This document shows, piece after piece, positions 46,845 through 55,071 of a DNA stretch of 64,000 bases. The stretch comes from Arenibacter palladensis (GTDB lineage: Bacteria > Bacteroidota > Bacteroidia > Flavobacteriales > Flavobacteriaceae): positions 62,001 through 126,000 of the forward strand of contig NZ_FQUX01000004.1 of the NCBI RefSeq assembly GCF_900129275.1. The letters are read 5' to 3'. Both the position numbers and the translations under genes were made by a program. The notes beneath the pieces were generated by a model. The model had not been told where the DNA came from. It made no database searches and worked only from the letters and a program-made list of their open reading frames with translations. The first letter of the stretch is position 1. The number at the start of each line of letters is the position of its first letter.

Positions 46845-48093
46845 TAATCTTGTCGATGCTACTGGCCAATGTCATGTGGTCCGTTGCTGAATTCTTTCGC
46901 AGTACGTTGGTCATAAGTACCACCATATACCTGCAATTGTCCGGATGTTCTACAATGGCTACAGAATTCATGAAATTGGTAACATTGCCCATATATTTTC
47001 CACAGGCCTCTCCTGTGCTTCTATCACATTTATATAAACTCCCGGATTTGAAATATACCGCGGCAGGCTTCAGGGCAGGGGATTGTGCGTACCTTATCCT
47101 TCGGTCCGTCATATACATAAGGCGTTTCATTTCCAAGCTGGATTCCTCGTCTACCACCTTGCCCTGTTCCAACTGGATCAAGAATTTCATCAACCCTAAG
47201 GGAGACCCTATACTTCCGCCTTTATCTCCTACATAGCGGTTGGGACCCGAGGTGAAAAAGCTTCCCAAACGCCATTCGTCACTTGTAATTCCTAGTTCCC
47301 GTAAAGGTAGGTTTACCACGTCATTGGCCAAATCTGTCAATTCCTTTTTTGGGGTTGTGGTGAAGTAGGTATCCGCTTCTTCCTGTGTTAGGGTTGGATA
47401 CGACTCCCCGAAGGCGGCCATCAATAAGGCTTCCCTCCATACAATGCTTGCCGCACCGTTATTGCTAACGGAAAGCATATGATCTGCCCATTCAAACAAG
47501 GTAAAAACATCACTTGCTATTACCTGTCTTTTCAGAAGTTTGTTCGTTTCCAAATTAAAAATGGGCACAGTGTGCGTATCTGTCAATCCCCAAACGCCCG
47601 ATTTCACGGATTTGGAACGTAAAAGGTCCAAACGTTTTTCAAAGGAATCCGGATATATTTTTTGTAATTGGGTAAACAAAGCTACCATTACGGCCAGTTT
47701 ACCAACACTTCCCGGTTGATATCCGGCAGTTTCGTTTCGCTTGGCATATCTAACACTGTCAATATCCGAAATATCCAATACGGTGATGGAATAACTCTTG
47801 TCCAATCCCCTGAAGAGCGCATTGATGTCTTTTTGGAATTGCTCATCCACGCTAAGGAATGCGGCAGTGCTGTCCTCTTTTTTAGATATTAGGTTAAGCT
47901 CAATGTCCATGTAGGACTTTTGGGCCCCTGGAGGAATAACAGTGGTAGATTTTAGCTCCCCACTTTTAACGAGCTCCAGATACTTCAACCGTTTGATCCC
48001 AGTATGCAAATACCCATCAATGGGGTAATAGCTCATGGTGGTAAAGGCCGAACATATCACTAATAAAACAATATATTTAATATTCTTTTTCAT
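46834..48093 (-). CDS. Exported serine hydrolase, beta-lactamase-like
   Basis: 419 residues. N-terminal signal or anchor helix (residues 5-21). Catalytic motifs: Ser129-Val-Gly-Lys132 (YQPGSVGKLAV), SNN at 210-212 (VSNNGAA) and KSG at 349-351 (FKSGSLYKC). A Cys pair just after KSG (KCDRSTGEAC) may form a disulfide. The 100 residues before the core are unassigned. It follows the exported dikinase-like gene after one base, so the two proteins are made together in the periplasm, although no joint pathway is known to me. Confidence 0.82.
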   Translation of the reverse strand: MKKNIKYIVLLVICSAFTTMSYYPIDGYLHTGIKRLKYLELVKSGELKSTTVIPPGAQKSYMDIELNLISKKEDSTAAFLSVDEQFQKDINALFRGLDKSYSITVLDISDIDSVRYAKRNETAGYQPGSVGKLAVMVALFTQLQKIYPDSFEKRLDLLRSKSVKSGVWGLTDTHTVPIFNLETNKLLKRQVIASDVFTLFEWADHMLSVSNNGAASIVWREALLMAAFGESYPTLTQEEADTYFTTTPKKELTDLANDVVNLPLRELGITSDEWRLGSFFTSGPNRYVGDKGGSIGSPLGLMKFLIQLEQGKVVDEESSLEMKRLMYMTDRRIRYAQSPALKPAAVYFKSGSLYKCDRSTGEACGKYMGNVTNFMNSVAIVEHPDNCRYMVVLMTNVLRKNSATDHMTLASSIDKIIKR

Positions 48094-48094
48094 C

Positions 48095-51001
48095 TTATAT
48101 TTTTTTAGAAAGGGGAATGCTTTTGTCCAAATCGATTTTTGGCGTAATAGATTCCAGATAATTGGAACTTAAGGCTTTTTTATTCTCTACAAAAGGGCGA
48201 ATTTGAAACAGCCACAACTTATTGTTTTGGAATCCCAATTCCACATCATAGGCCCCTTCATACTCCGATTTGGTTTCGGTAGCCATAGTTTCACGAATTG
48301 TTTTGGCAAATGCCCTTATTTCATCAATGTTTTTTTGGTTTAGGATGAAATTCTCAAAGGTGGACATTCTTTTTACTGTTCCCCCAGCAGCCGGAAGTCG
48401 ATTGTGGTACATTTCCCTGGCGGGTGCCAAAAGTTGGGTTCCTCCAGTCCCCTTGACCAAGTAGGTTTCTGCCGACTGACCATCCACAGCACCACCGGCT
48501 CCCCTACTAAAGGCAATGGTAAGGTCATCCGGATTGCCGGAACTTATCCCCTTGGTGATCAATACCCCCGAATAATCCACATCCACGCTGGGGATTACCA
48601 AAATGGAAGGGAATACATTTTCAGGATTTAGAAGGTATTTTTGGCGCCATTTAAAACTGCGTTCAGAATAAGGGGAAGCCCATACATCCTTAATTCCCGA
48701 TATAATTTTTTCCTTGGCAGCAACATTGAATATTGTAAGGTTCAATCCGGCCCCTGTAAAATTCTTTAAATCTTCCATGTTGGTGTCACTTCTTAGAAAA
48801 ACCGGGATTTCGCCAATTTCTTTTCCCAATACTTCCTTAAACCCCTCTTCCAGTTGGGCAATGAATTCGGCCTTCATTGGAATTTTTTTTATGGCCTCCC
48901 TTAGGATTTCCAGTTGCCTAAGCTGATAGTTTTCTACCTCGCCTTCCGCAATGCCTTGGGAACGCATGGTCTCGGCCTCTTTGAAGGTGGAGTTTAAAAA
49001 ATCCCAATAGCTGCCCTGCTGGCCGGGCATGGGTTGATCCATATGGTCCCTAAAGATTCCGAAGGGAATTACCAGACCTTCGACCACCATTTCCGGGAAC
49101 ATTTTTTTTAACTGTCCCAAATTGGCCGCTTTTGGACCGCAAAGTTTACCGGAATCCTCAGCGTCTACTGACCTAAGGTTAAGTATGGCATTTTCGTCCA
49201 ATCGTATATTCTCTATGGGTACTTCAATTCTTTCCTCTTTGCGCTCTACCTTAGTAAATAAACTGCGTTCTTCCTCGGACATGTCTATTTCCGGCTTCAT
49301 AATAACGTTGCCCTTGTTAGACACTGCATAAAACACCTTTTCCCCATTAAATTTTTGAAGACTTTTAAGATTTTCATCGCTCAGTGCGGCATTGGGGATG
49401 CCCATATTTCGTGCCAATAATTGAACGTGAGACACCATATTCCCTTCGGATACCGTAGCAATTCCGGCAACTGGCTTAAGATCTGATGGTGGACGTTGAA
49501 AAATATAGATTTTATCGGAAGTTACCTCAATGTCATCAGGAGAACCCCCTACCACTACCAATTCCCCTAGGGCATATCCTGGATTTAGGCCTCGTAGGCT
49601 ACTTTGATTTTCAATGTCCATCACCTTATTGGTCAGAGAGGATTCTTGGGCAATAATATCGCCCAATTCTCCTACGGTTTGACCCAAGTAAAGGGCAATG
49701 GAACCTCTGATTTTATCATCAATGAATCCGTAAGCCTTAGGTTCAAATGCCGTGTAAATATCCACAATTTCCTGATAATTGGCCTTTACCATGGAAGAGC
49801 TCCATTCCACTTCCCTACGTGCATTTTCCAATATGGTGGTAAGCTGTCCTAGAGACATGCTTCCACTGTTGGTTCCCTTTAGGGATAGGTCCAATTCTTC
49901 CCATTCCGCCAGTTCTATATAACCGGCGCCGGCATTAGCCATACCCAAATAGCAGACTTTGTCCAATAAACCATTTAGATCCTCCGGTTGCCATTGGGGA
50001 GAATTTTTAAATATTACTTCTTCCAATTTTAGGGAGGCGTCCAATAACTGAAGCCGTGCGGCCGCACTTACTTCTCTTGGAATGGCCTGCCTTATCTCTA
50101 ATAGCAATTCTGCAGTAGCGGGTATGAGCACAGCTGCATTTGCTTCCCCACTATAGTTGGTCGTAAAGTTTTTTATGGCAACCCCAATAGGGCTATCCTG
50201 AACAAGAGCTGTATTTTTTTGTATTTGCGCAATATCAACCGGTTTGTAGAAATTGGCCATGGTAGACACCAGGGCATCTATTTTTACTTTTACCTCGTTG
50301 TTCAGTTTGTTACTGTGTTTGGACTTAAAATCCTTTACTTTATTTATATCCCCGGCATCGGGCTGACTATGGATTTTAACCCTTAAGTCCATAAATTCCG
50401 GGACCATGTCCGAAATTACCTTTGAATCGCTCCTTATTTTTTGGGATAGATTGTCGTCACCGTTATGGGGTATATCCTTTAAGGACTGGCGAATAAGATA
50501 AAAATTTTGAACTACATTTTGAGTATCGGATAATAACCATTTATAAAAATCCACCCCCCATGCCTCTTCGTCCTCTGCCTGTATGGCACCGCGATAGAAC
50601 TGCCCTTTTTCTAGGATCCAGCCATTATCAACAGTTCTTAAATATTTGTCCAATTGATACTGTTTAAGGCGGGAATGGTTGTTTTCTGCGTCCCAAAATT
50701 CCTCCTTGGAAGTGTAGGCCAAAATTTGTCCCAAATAAATGTGGTTGCTCTTTCCTAAATCGATAATAGAATTTTTATAGGTAGCGTGCTGTACTCCAGG
50801 ACCTATATTATCTGGACATGGGTCTTTGGGTTGGCGAATGCTTCCATCTGTACAGAACCAGCGGATTTCTTTATATGGTCCACGGATATCTTTTTTGTAA
50901 GAGTTGATCAAATCCTTTATTTCCTGATTGCCCAATTTTTGTCCGGGACTTATTAATGGAAAGCAGAATAGTAGGATATATATAAATATATGTTTTTTCA
51001 T
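48095..51001 (-). CDS. Exported PEP/pyruvate-dikinase-like protein with water-dikinase domain order
   Basis: 968 residues. A signal peptide ends near residue 20 (PLISPGQ). Residues 25-470 are mostly helical and not recognised; an early Cys pair (WFCTDG, DPCPDN) fits an oxidising compartment. Residues 475-575 resemble the swivelling phosphohistidine domain: ATVSEGNMVSHVQLLARNMG with His525. Residues 610-940 are an ATP-grasp domain of the PPDK N-terminal type: GPKAANLGQL, FLRSDTNMEDL, GAGLNLTIFNV, and the end VELGFQNNKLWLFQIRP. There is no PEP-binding barrel. His domain before ATP domain is the order of glucan water dikinases, not of PpsA or PPDK. A TATTTTTG box lies 53 bases upstream (minus strand, 51054-51061). 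Confidence 0.85.
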   Translation of the reverse strand: MKKHIFIYILLFCFPLISPGQKLGNQEIKDLINSYKKDIRGPYKEIRWFCTDGSIRQPKDPCPDNIGPGVQHATYKNSIIDLGKSNHIYLGQILAYTSKEEFWDAENNHSRLKQYQLDKYLRTVDNGWILEKGQFYRGAIQAEDEEAWGVDFYKWLLSDTQNVVQNFYLIRQSLKDIPHNGDDNLSQKIRSDSKVISDMVPEFMDLRVKIHSQPDAGDINKVKDFKSKHSNKLNNEVKVKIDALVSTMANFYKPVDIAQIQKNTALVQDSPIGVAIKNFTTNYSGEANAAVLIPATAELLLEIRQAIPREVSAAARLQLLDASLKLEEVIFKNSPQWQPEDLNGLLDKVCYLGMANAGAGYIELAEWEELDLSLKGTNSGSMSLGQLTTILENARREVEWSSSMVKANYQEIVDIYTAFEPKAYGFIDDKIRGSIALYLGQTVGELGDIIAQESSLTNKVMDIENQSSLRGLNPGYALGELVVVGGSPDDIEVTSDKIYIFQRPPSDLKPVAGIATVSEGNMVSHVQLLARNMGIPNAALSDENLKSLQKFNGEKVFYAVSNKGNVIMKPEIDMSEEERSLFTKVERKEERIEVPIENIRLDENAILNLRSVDAEDSGKLCGPKAANLGQLKKMFPEMVVEGLVIPFGIFRDHMDQPMPGQQGSYWDFLNSTFKEAETMRSQGIAEGEVENYQLRQLEILREAIKKIPMKAEFIAQLEEGFKEVLGKEIGEIPVFLRSDTNMEDLKNFTGAGLNLTIFNVAAKEKIISGIKDVWASPYSERSFKWRQKYLLNPENVFPSILVIPSVDVDYSGVLITKGISSGNPDDLTIAFSRGAGGAVDGQSAETYLVKGTGGTQLLAPAREMYHNRLPAAGGTVKRMSTFENFILNQKNIDEIRAFAKTIRETMATETKSEYEGAYDVELGFQNNKLWLFQIRPFVENKKALSSNYLESITPKIDLDKSIPLSKKI

Positions 51002-51223
51002 AGCGTTGTAATGGCAGTATAAAGTGTAATCAAATGTAATACCAATTTTAATGCAAAAATATATTTGAGCTTAGTTTCGATTCCTTAATTAAAAAAACTA
51101 TAACATACAGGCGGGAAATGGTAAATGATGAGGTATATAGCCTGTATGGCCATAGAATGTAAGTAATTGAGGGAAGATTTACAAATTGATTTTTTTTGGC
51201 GGTTACCAACCCCAAGCAGTCAC

Positions 51224-52513
51224 TTAGAGTCGATGGTCTATTACAATAACTGGTTTTCTGCTCATTTTGGGAAATCGCAGGTCCTGAAGGGTTTTAAAAT
51301 CGTGGAATTCAATTTTGGGGAGCACCCTCAGTTTTGCCCTAAAGTGATCCTTGATGGTCTGTAATAAATCATTTGTAGGATTGGAGGTAGCTATTTTAAT
51401 ACATATTTCATCGGTTCCAATGTCATTATGGTCTATTTCGATTACAAAGGCGTCTATTTCGTTAAAATAGTTGAGTACGTTGTACATGGCCGGTGGATAT
51501 AAGGTAGTTCCCTTATATTTTATCATTTGTTTCTTCCTGCCAATAACAGGCCCTAAGCGAGGCGTATTTCTTCCACAGGAACATTTGGAGGTGTGTGCCT
51601 GGACAATATCGCCGGTTTTAAATCTCAGCAAAGGCATACCTTCAACTCCCAAGGTGGTAATGGTAAGCTCACCCGGCATTCCTTCTTCCACTTGCTTTTC
51701 TTCGTCGTCCAAAATTTCGATGATGATCAATTCCGGGTGATGGTGGCCGCCTTGCATTACGGAACATTCGGTAAAGGCCGTACTCATTTCCGTGGAGGCA
51801 TAAGTGGAGTAGAGGGGAATGTTCCAATCTTTCTTAATTTTGGCCGCAAGGGTGTTTAATGAAAAATCTTCATTCCGTAGTGATTCCCCTATACAAATAG
51901 CCCCTTTTATCCCGGCCTTATTGGGGTCTATGCCGTGCTGATGGGCGTATTCTATGAGCTTCAACAAAAATGAAGGAACCACGATAAGGTAGGTGGGCTT
52001 AAACTTAAGGATGGAATCCCATTGAAGTTCGGGAATTCCGGCGCCTACCCTTATAATTCCAGCACCTAGCTCCCTTGCTCCCAAAAAATAGGCCAATCCG
52101 GCCATAAATCGTCGGTCTATAGTTGTTGTTAATTGTAAAATATCGTCTGCCGTAACGCCGGCGCAGTCAAAGGAGATGGCCTCGTTGTAAGCCAAACGAT
52201 TAAGGTCGTTGTCTGTCAGGGCAAAGGTAACAGGTTCGCCCAGGGTGCCGGAGGTAGTTACATAATCTATAATCTTGCGCCTATCCACGCATAGGAAATC
52301 ATCGTTATATTGTTGTAGATCCTCTTTAGAGGTAGTAGGGAGTTTGCCAAGGTCTGCCAAGGTCTTTATATCGCTGGCCTGTAAATTATGTTCCTTAAAA
52401 ATTCTTTTATAATAGGCAGAGTTTTGGGTAATATAGTTGATAAGTTCCCTTAAACGCTGTTCTTGTAACTGTTGAATTGCCTCTGCCGATGCTTTTTCGA
52501 TTTCAGGGATCAT
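51224..52513 (-). CDS. Phenylacetate-CoA-ligase-like adenylate-forming enzyme
   Basis: 429 residues, normal for the PaaK branch of ANL enzymes. The ATP-binding loop is TTSGTLGEPVTF (residues 86-97); the adenine-binding YASTEMSTAF lies near 238; RFKTGD and the C-terminal PRLGPVIGRKKQMIKYKG contain the hinge and the catalytic-Lys region. A CSCG pair may hold zinc. It likely adenylates an aromatic or short acid for transfer to CoA or a carrier protein. Last gene of the long leftward locus; it overlaps the C45 gene by one base, and 222 bases without a gene separate it from the dikinase-like gene. Confidence 0.87.
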   Translation of the reverse strand: MIPEIEKASAEAIQQLQEQRLRELINYITQNSAYYKRIFKEHNLQASDIKTLADLGKLPTTSKEDLQQYNDDFLCVDRRKIIDYVTTSGTLGEPVTFALTDNDLNRLAYNEAISFDCAGVTADDILQLTTTIDRRFMAGLAYFLGARELGAGIIRVGAGIPELQWDSILKFKPTYLIVVPSFLLKLIEYAHQHGIDPNKAGIKGAICIGESLRNEDFSLNTLAAKIKKDWNIPLYSTYASTEMSTAFTECSVMQGGHHHPELIIIEILDDEEKQVEEGMPGELTITTLGVEGMPLLRFKTGDIVQAHTSKCSCGRNTPRLGPVIGRKKQMIKYKGTTLYPPAMYNVLNYFNEIDAFVIEIDHNDIGTDEICIKIATSNPTNDLLQTIKDHFRAKLRVLPKIEFHDFKTLQDLRFPKMSRKPVIVIDHRL

Positions 52514-54183
52514 TATTTTAATTTACGTTTTAGTCTTCGAATATACGAATGTACCGCAGCTTTCTCTGGAACTGTAGTAATTTCTTTTGTGTTAGCTTCC
52601 ATAAAGTTGTTTAATGCCGCTCTATAATATTTTCTATTGTAGTTGTAGAGGCCTAGCCAATAATGCGTTTCCCAAAATTGGGGATTCAATCTTTTAAATT
52701 CCTCAAGAAATTGGGGAGTCAAGTGTTTGTTGTCTGCAACGGCTTGTTTAATTTGGTCAATTTCAACACGGTACTTTTCATAGTTTTGGTAGGCTTGTGT
52801 ATACAGAAAATTATCCTTTTCAATATTTTTATTAGGGATGGAAAGCGTTGATCCTATTCTGCTATTTAAACTGTCCTTAAAAATTTTGTTTAGGTCATAG
52901 GCCACAAATTCCCCTAATTGGTACGGATTGGAGGACACCCATACCAATCGCTGCTCTGGCTTAAATACAATGCCATGATGTGCCAATAGTTGGTTTAACG
53001 CCTTTTCATTGCCATAGCCAATGTTGTTGTCCTTAAGTCCTTCCTTGTTTCTCAGGATGTCTACGGCAATTGTTGGGGTTATTTTTTTATGGTCTCCCAA
53101 TAGTTCTTCCATGCGTTCATATCTGTATTGGGTATGGCCTTCAAATATGTGTTTCTGATTATTTTTGTCCTTTGCATAGGCATCGCTCTGAAAGTGGTTG
53201 GAGCAGATCAATTGAGTGGAATTGGGAACTTCATATACGCCAAAATTGTGCGGGGAGACTTCGATTATCATGGCCTTTTTATCCCTGGCACTACCCACGA
53301 GAATGGATTCTGATACAAAAACCTGTCGTTTTTTTGCGATGGATATAGCCTCCTCCAAAGTAGCTGCATATTGTAAAATTTCCCTGGTAAGAATACTGAT
53401 AGGTGTTTTGGCAACCAAGGGAATTTTAGATTTTCCGGCATTGATGGTAACTGTTAGTCCATGTTCGTTCATTCCAGAGACCACTCCCGTCATGCCGGCC
53501 CAGGTAACGGACATAAATTTGTGGCCTTCTGTAGGGTCCAGGAAGGAAATTATTTTGTTTTTGGCAAAATCATCCCCTGCGTAAAAGTCAAAATTGCGAC
53601 CAAGGATCAGACTTCCATCCTCAGATTTATCGCCCCAGACGGCAAAGGAAGAACAGCCAACAAGGGCCAAATCCTGAAGGGCATGCCCTATATCATGGGC
53701 GCCATGAAGGTATAGTACCCTGGAATAGGGATCTGCTATGTCATTAAAGTTTTGGGATGCATATTGGGAAAGTCCCCAAATTTCGGCTTTAATTTCCTCG
53801 GGAATGTTCTTATACATTTTTCTATTGTACCAAGCCAAGAATTTTCTAAGGAAATATCTTTTTGTTTTGGAAGGGACCAATTCTTCAACCTTGGATAAAA
53901 ATATTGCCTCTTGTTCTTGAAACAGGTCTTCCGTCAGGGCTCCAGTTATTAATCCCCTTTGCAATGGATCTCCAGATACATAAAGTTCCCACAGACCTTG
54001 TTTGTTTTTGGTCAGGGAGTTATTGGAATAAACATAGGAAGAATCCGAGGTTTTTGTTATTTCCGGAATTTGAGGGTTGTAGTTGCTTAAATTGGGCCTA
54101 TCCTTTAGTGATTTTGAAACTCCACAAGAACCAAAAAACCCAAGTATAATAGCAATACATACAATCCATCTTATCCGGTACAT
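52513..54183 (-). CDS. C45 (acyl-CoA:6-APA acyltransferase-type) Ntn hydrolase lipoprotein
   Basis: 556 residues. Lipoprotein signal with Cys20 (GFFGSCGVSK). Peptidase family C45 proteins cleave themselves before a Cys that becomes the N-terminal nucleophile; here Cys177 in ALVGCSSFAVWGDKSEDG is the candidate, followed by LGRNFDFYAGDD and the GMNEHGLTVTINAG strand. The C-terminal 90 residues add helices of TPR type (HYWLGLYNYNRKYYRAALNNF). Members catalyse acyl transfer or amide hydrolysis; at the periplasmic face it could join or release an acyl group in a lipid or pigment pathway. Confidence 0.87.
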   Translation of the reverse strand: MYRIRWIVCIAIILGFFGSCGVSKSLKDRPNLSNYNPQIPEITKTSDSSYVYSNNSLTKNKQGLWELYVSGDPLQRGLITGALTEDLFQEQEAIFLSKVEELVPSKTKRYFLRKFLAWYNRKMYKNIPEEIKAEIWGLSQYASQNFNDIADPYSRVLYLHGAHDIGHALQDLALVGCSSFAVWGDKSEDGSLILGRNFDFYAGDDFAKNKIISFLDPTEGHKFMSVTWAGMTGVVSGMNEHGLTVTINAGKSKIPLVAKTPISILTREILQYAATLEEAISIAKKRQVFVSESILVGSARDKKAMIIEVSPHNFGVYEVPNSTQLICSNHFQSDAYAKDKNNQKHIFEGHTQYRYERMEELLGDHKKITPTIAVDILRNKEGLKDNNIGYGNEKALNQLLAHHGIVFKPEQRLVWVSSNPYQLGEFVAYDLNKIFKDSLNSRIGSTLSIPNKNIEKDNFLYTQAYQNYEKYRVEIDQIKQAVADNKHLTPQFLEEFKRLNPQFWETHYWLGLYNYNRKYYRAALNNFMEANTKEITTVPEKAAVHSYIRRLKRKLK

Positions 54184-54197
54184 CCTAATTGTTTAAT

Positions 54198-55070
54198 TTA
54201 TTCCTTTCCAAACCTGTTATTGGTTTTTACCAGCATCCTGTTCTCCTTGAAATCTACCCATTTCTGACCCCAAATTTTCCTCATAGTATTCTCAAATGGT
54301 CTCATAAAAAAAAGATTTCCAAACATTTTGGACAACAATACAGGATGTTTTGGCAAGGCCCTTAAGGTAATGGAAAATCCGCCATCCAGATATTTAATAT
54401 AGTGCCAGTAACCACTGGGCATATAAAGGGCGTCCCCATGTTTCATCTCCACATATAACCCTTCTGCCTTTTTTAGGGCAGGATAGCGATCAAAATCAGG
54501 AGCATCCATATTTATGGATTCCAAATTATGGACAGCAAAAGGAACCTTGTACAGGTATTTCGTCTGCTCGGGCGGAAACAAAAGCACACTTTTGTGTCCG
54601 TGAAAATGGAAATGAAGCAGGTCTGACAAGTCCATGTCATAATGGGGGAGCACCACGGAACCTTCACCCCCAAAAAACATAACTGGCAGGCGTTTAAAAA
54701 ATTTCAATCCAATATCCGGGTAACGTATATCCTTAATCAGTTCTGGCATTTTATCCAGGATATTATAGAAAAAAATACGAAGGTCGGTTGGTTTGGTTTT
54801 AAGGATTTCCAGATAGTCGTACAACTTCATTTCCGCTACCGGGGCAGCGGAGTTTTGTTTCCCTTTGGTAGGTTCGTTGTTGTACAGGGGAACGACTTGG
54901 TCGCCCGCCTTTTTCTGAATGTAATCTATATTCCATTTCTTGCGTGCAGGCCAATCCGAGGTGAGGTTTTCAATTAAAACAGGGCGTTGGGTTTTGTAAT
55001 ACTGATTAATAAAATCCTCTTTGCTAATAGAACTGACCCTTGTTATAGGAATGGTTTTAATCTGTCCCAT
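54198..55070 (-). CDS. JmjC/cupin-like Fe(II)/2-oxoglutarate-type protein
   Basis: 290 residues. Fits the cupin-like (JmjC) family: PVLIENLTSDWPARKKW at the start, the metal triad as His143-x-Asp145 (LPHYDMDLSDLLH) and His223 in MPSGYWHYIKYL, with HGHKSVLLFPPEQ between. An Fe(II)- and 2-oxoglutarate-dependent hydroxylation is likely; the substrate may be a protein or a small molecule. It is cytoplasmic (no signal). It begins two bases after the flavoprotein gene and is followed at 14 bases by the C45 gene. Confidence 0.85.
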   Translation of the reverse strand: MGQIKTIPITRVSSISKEDFINQYYKTQRPVLIENLTSDWPARKKWNIDYIQKKAGDQVVPLYNNEPTKGKQNSAAPVAEMKLYDYLEILKTKPTDLRIFFYNILDKMPELIKDIRYPDIGLKFFKRLPVMFFGGEGSVVLPHYDMDLSDLLHFHFHGHKSVLLFPPEQTKYLYKVPFAVHNLESINMDAPDFDRYPALKKAEGLYVEMKHGDALYMPSGYWHYIKYLDGGFSITLRALPKHPVLLSKMFGNLFFMRPFENTMRKIWGQKWVDFKENRMLVKTNNRFGKE

Positions 55071-55071
55071 A

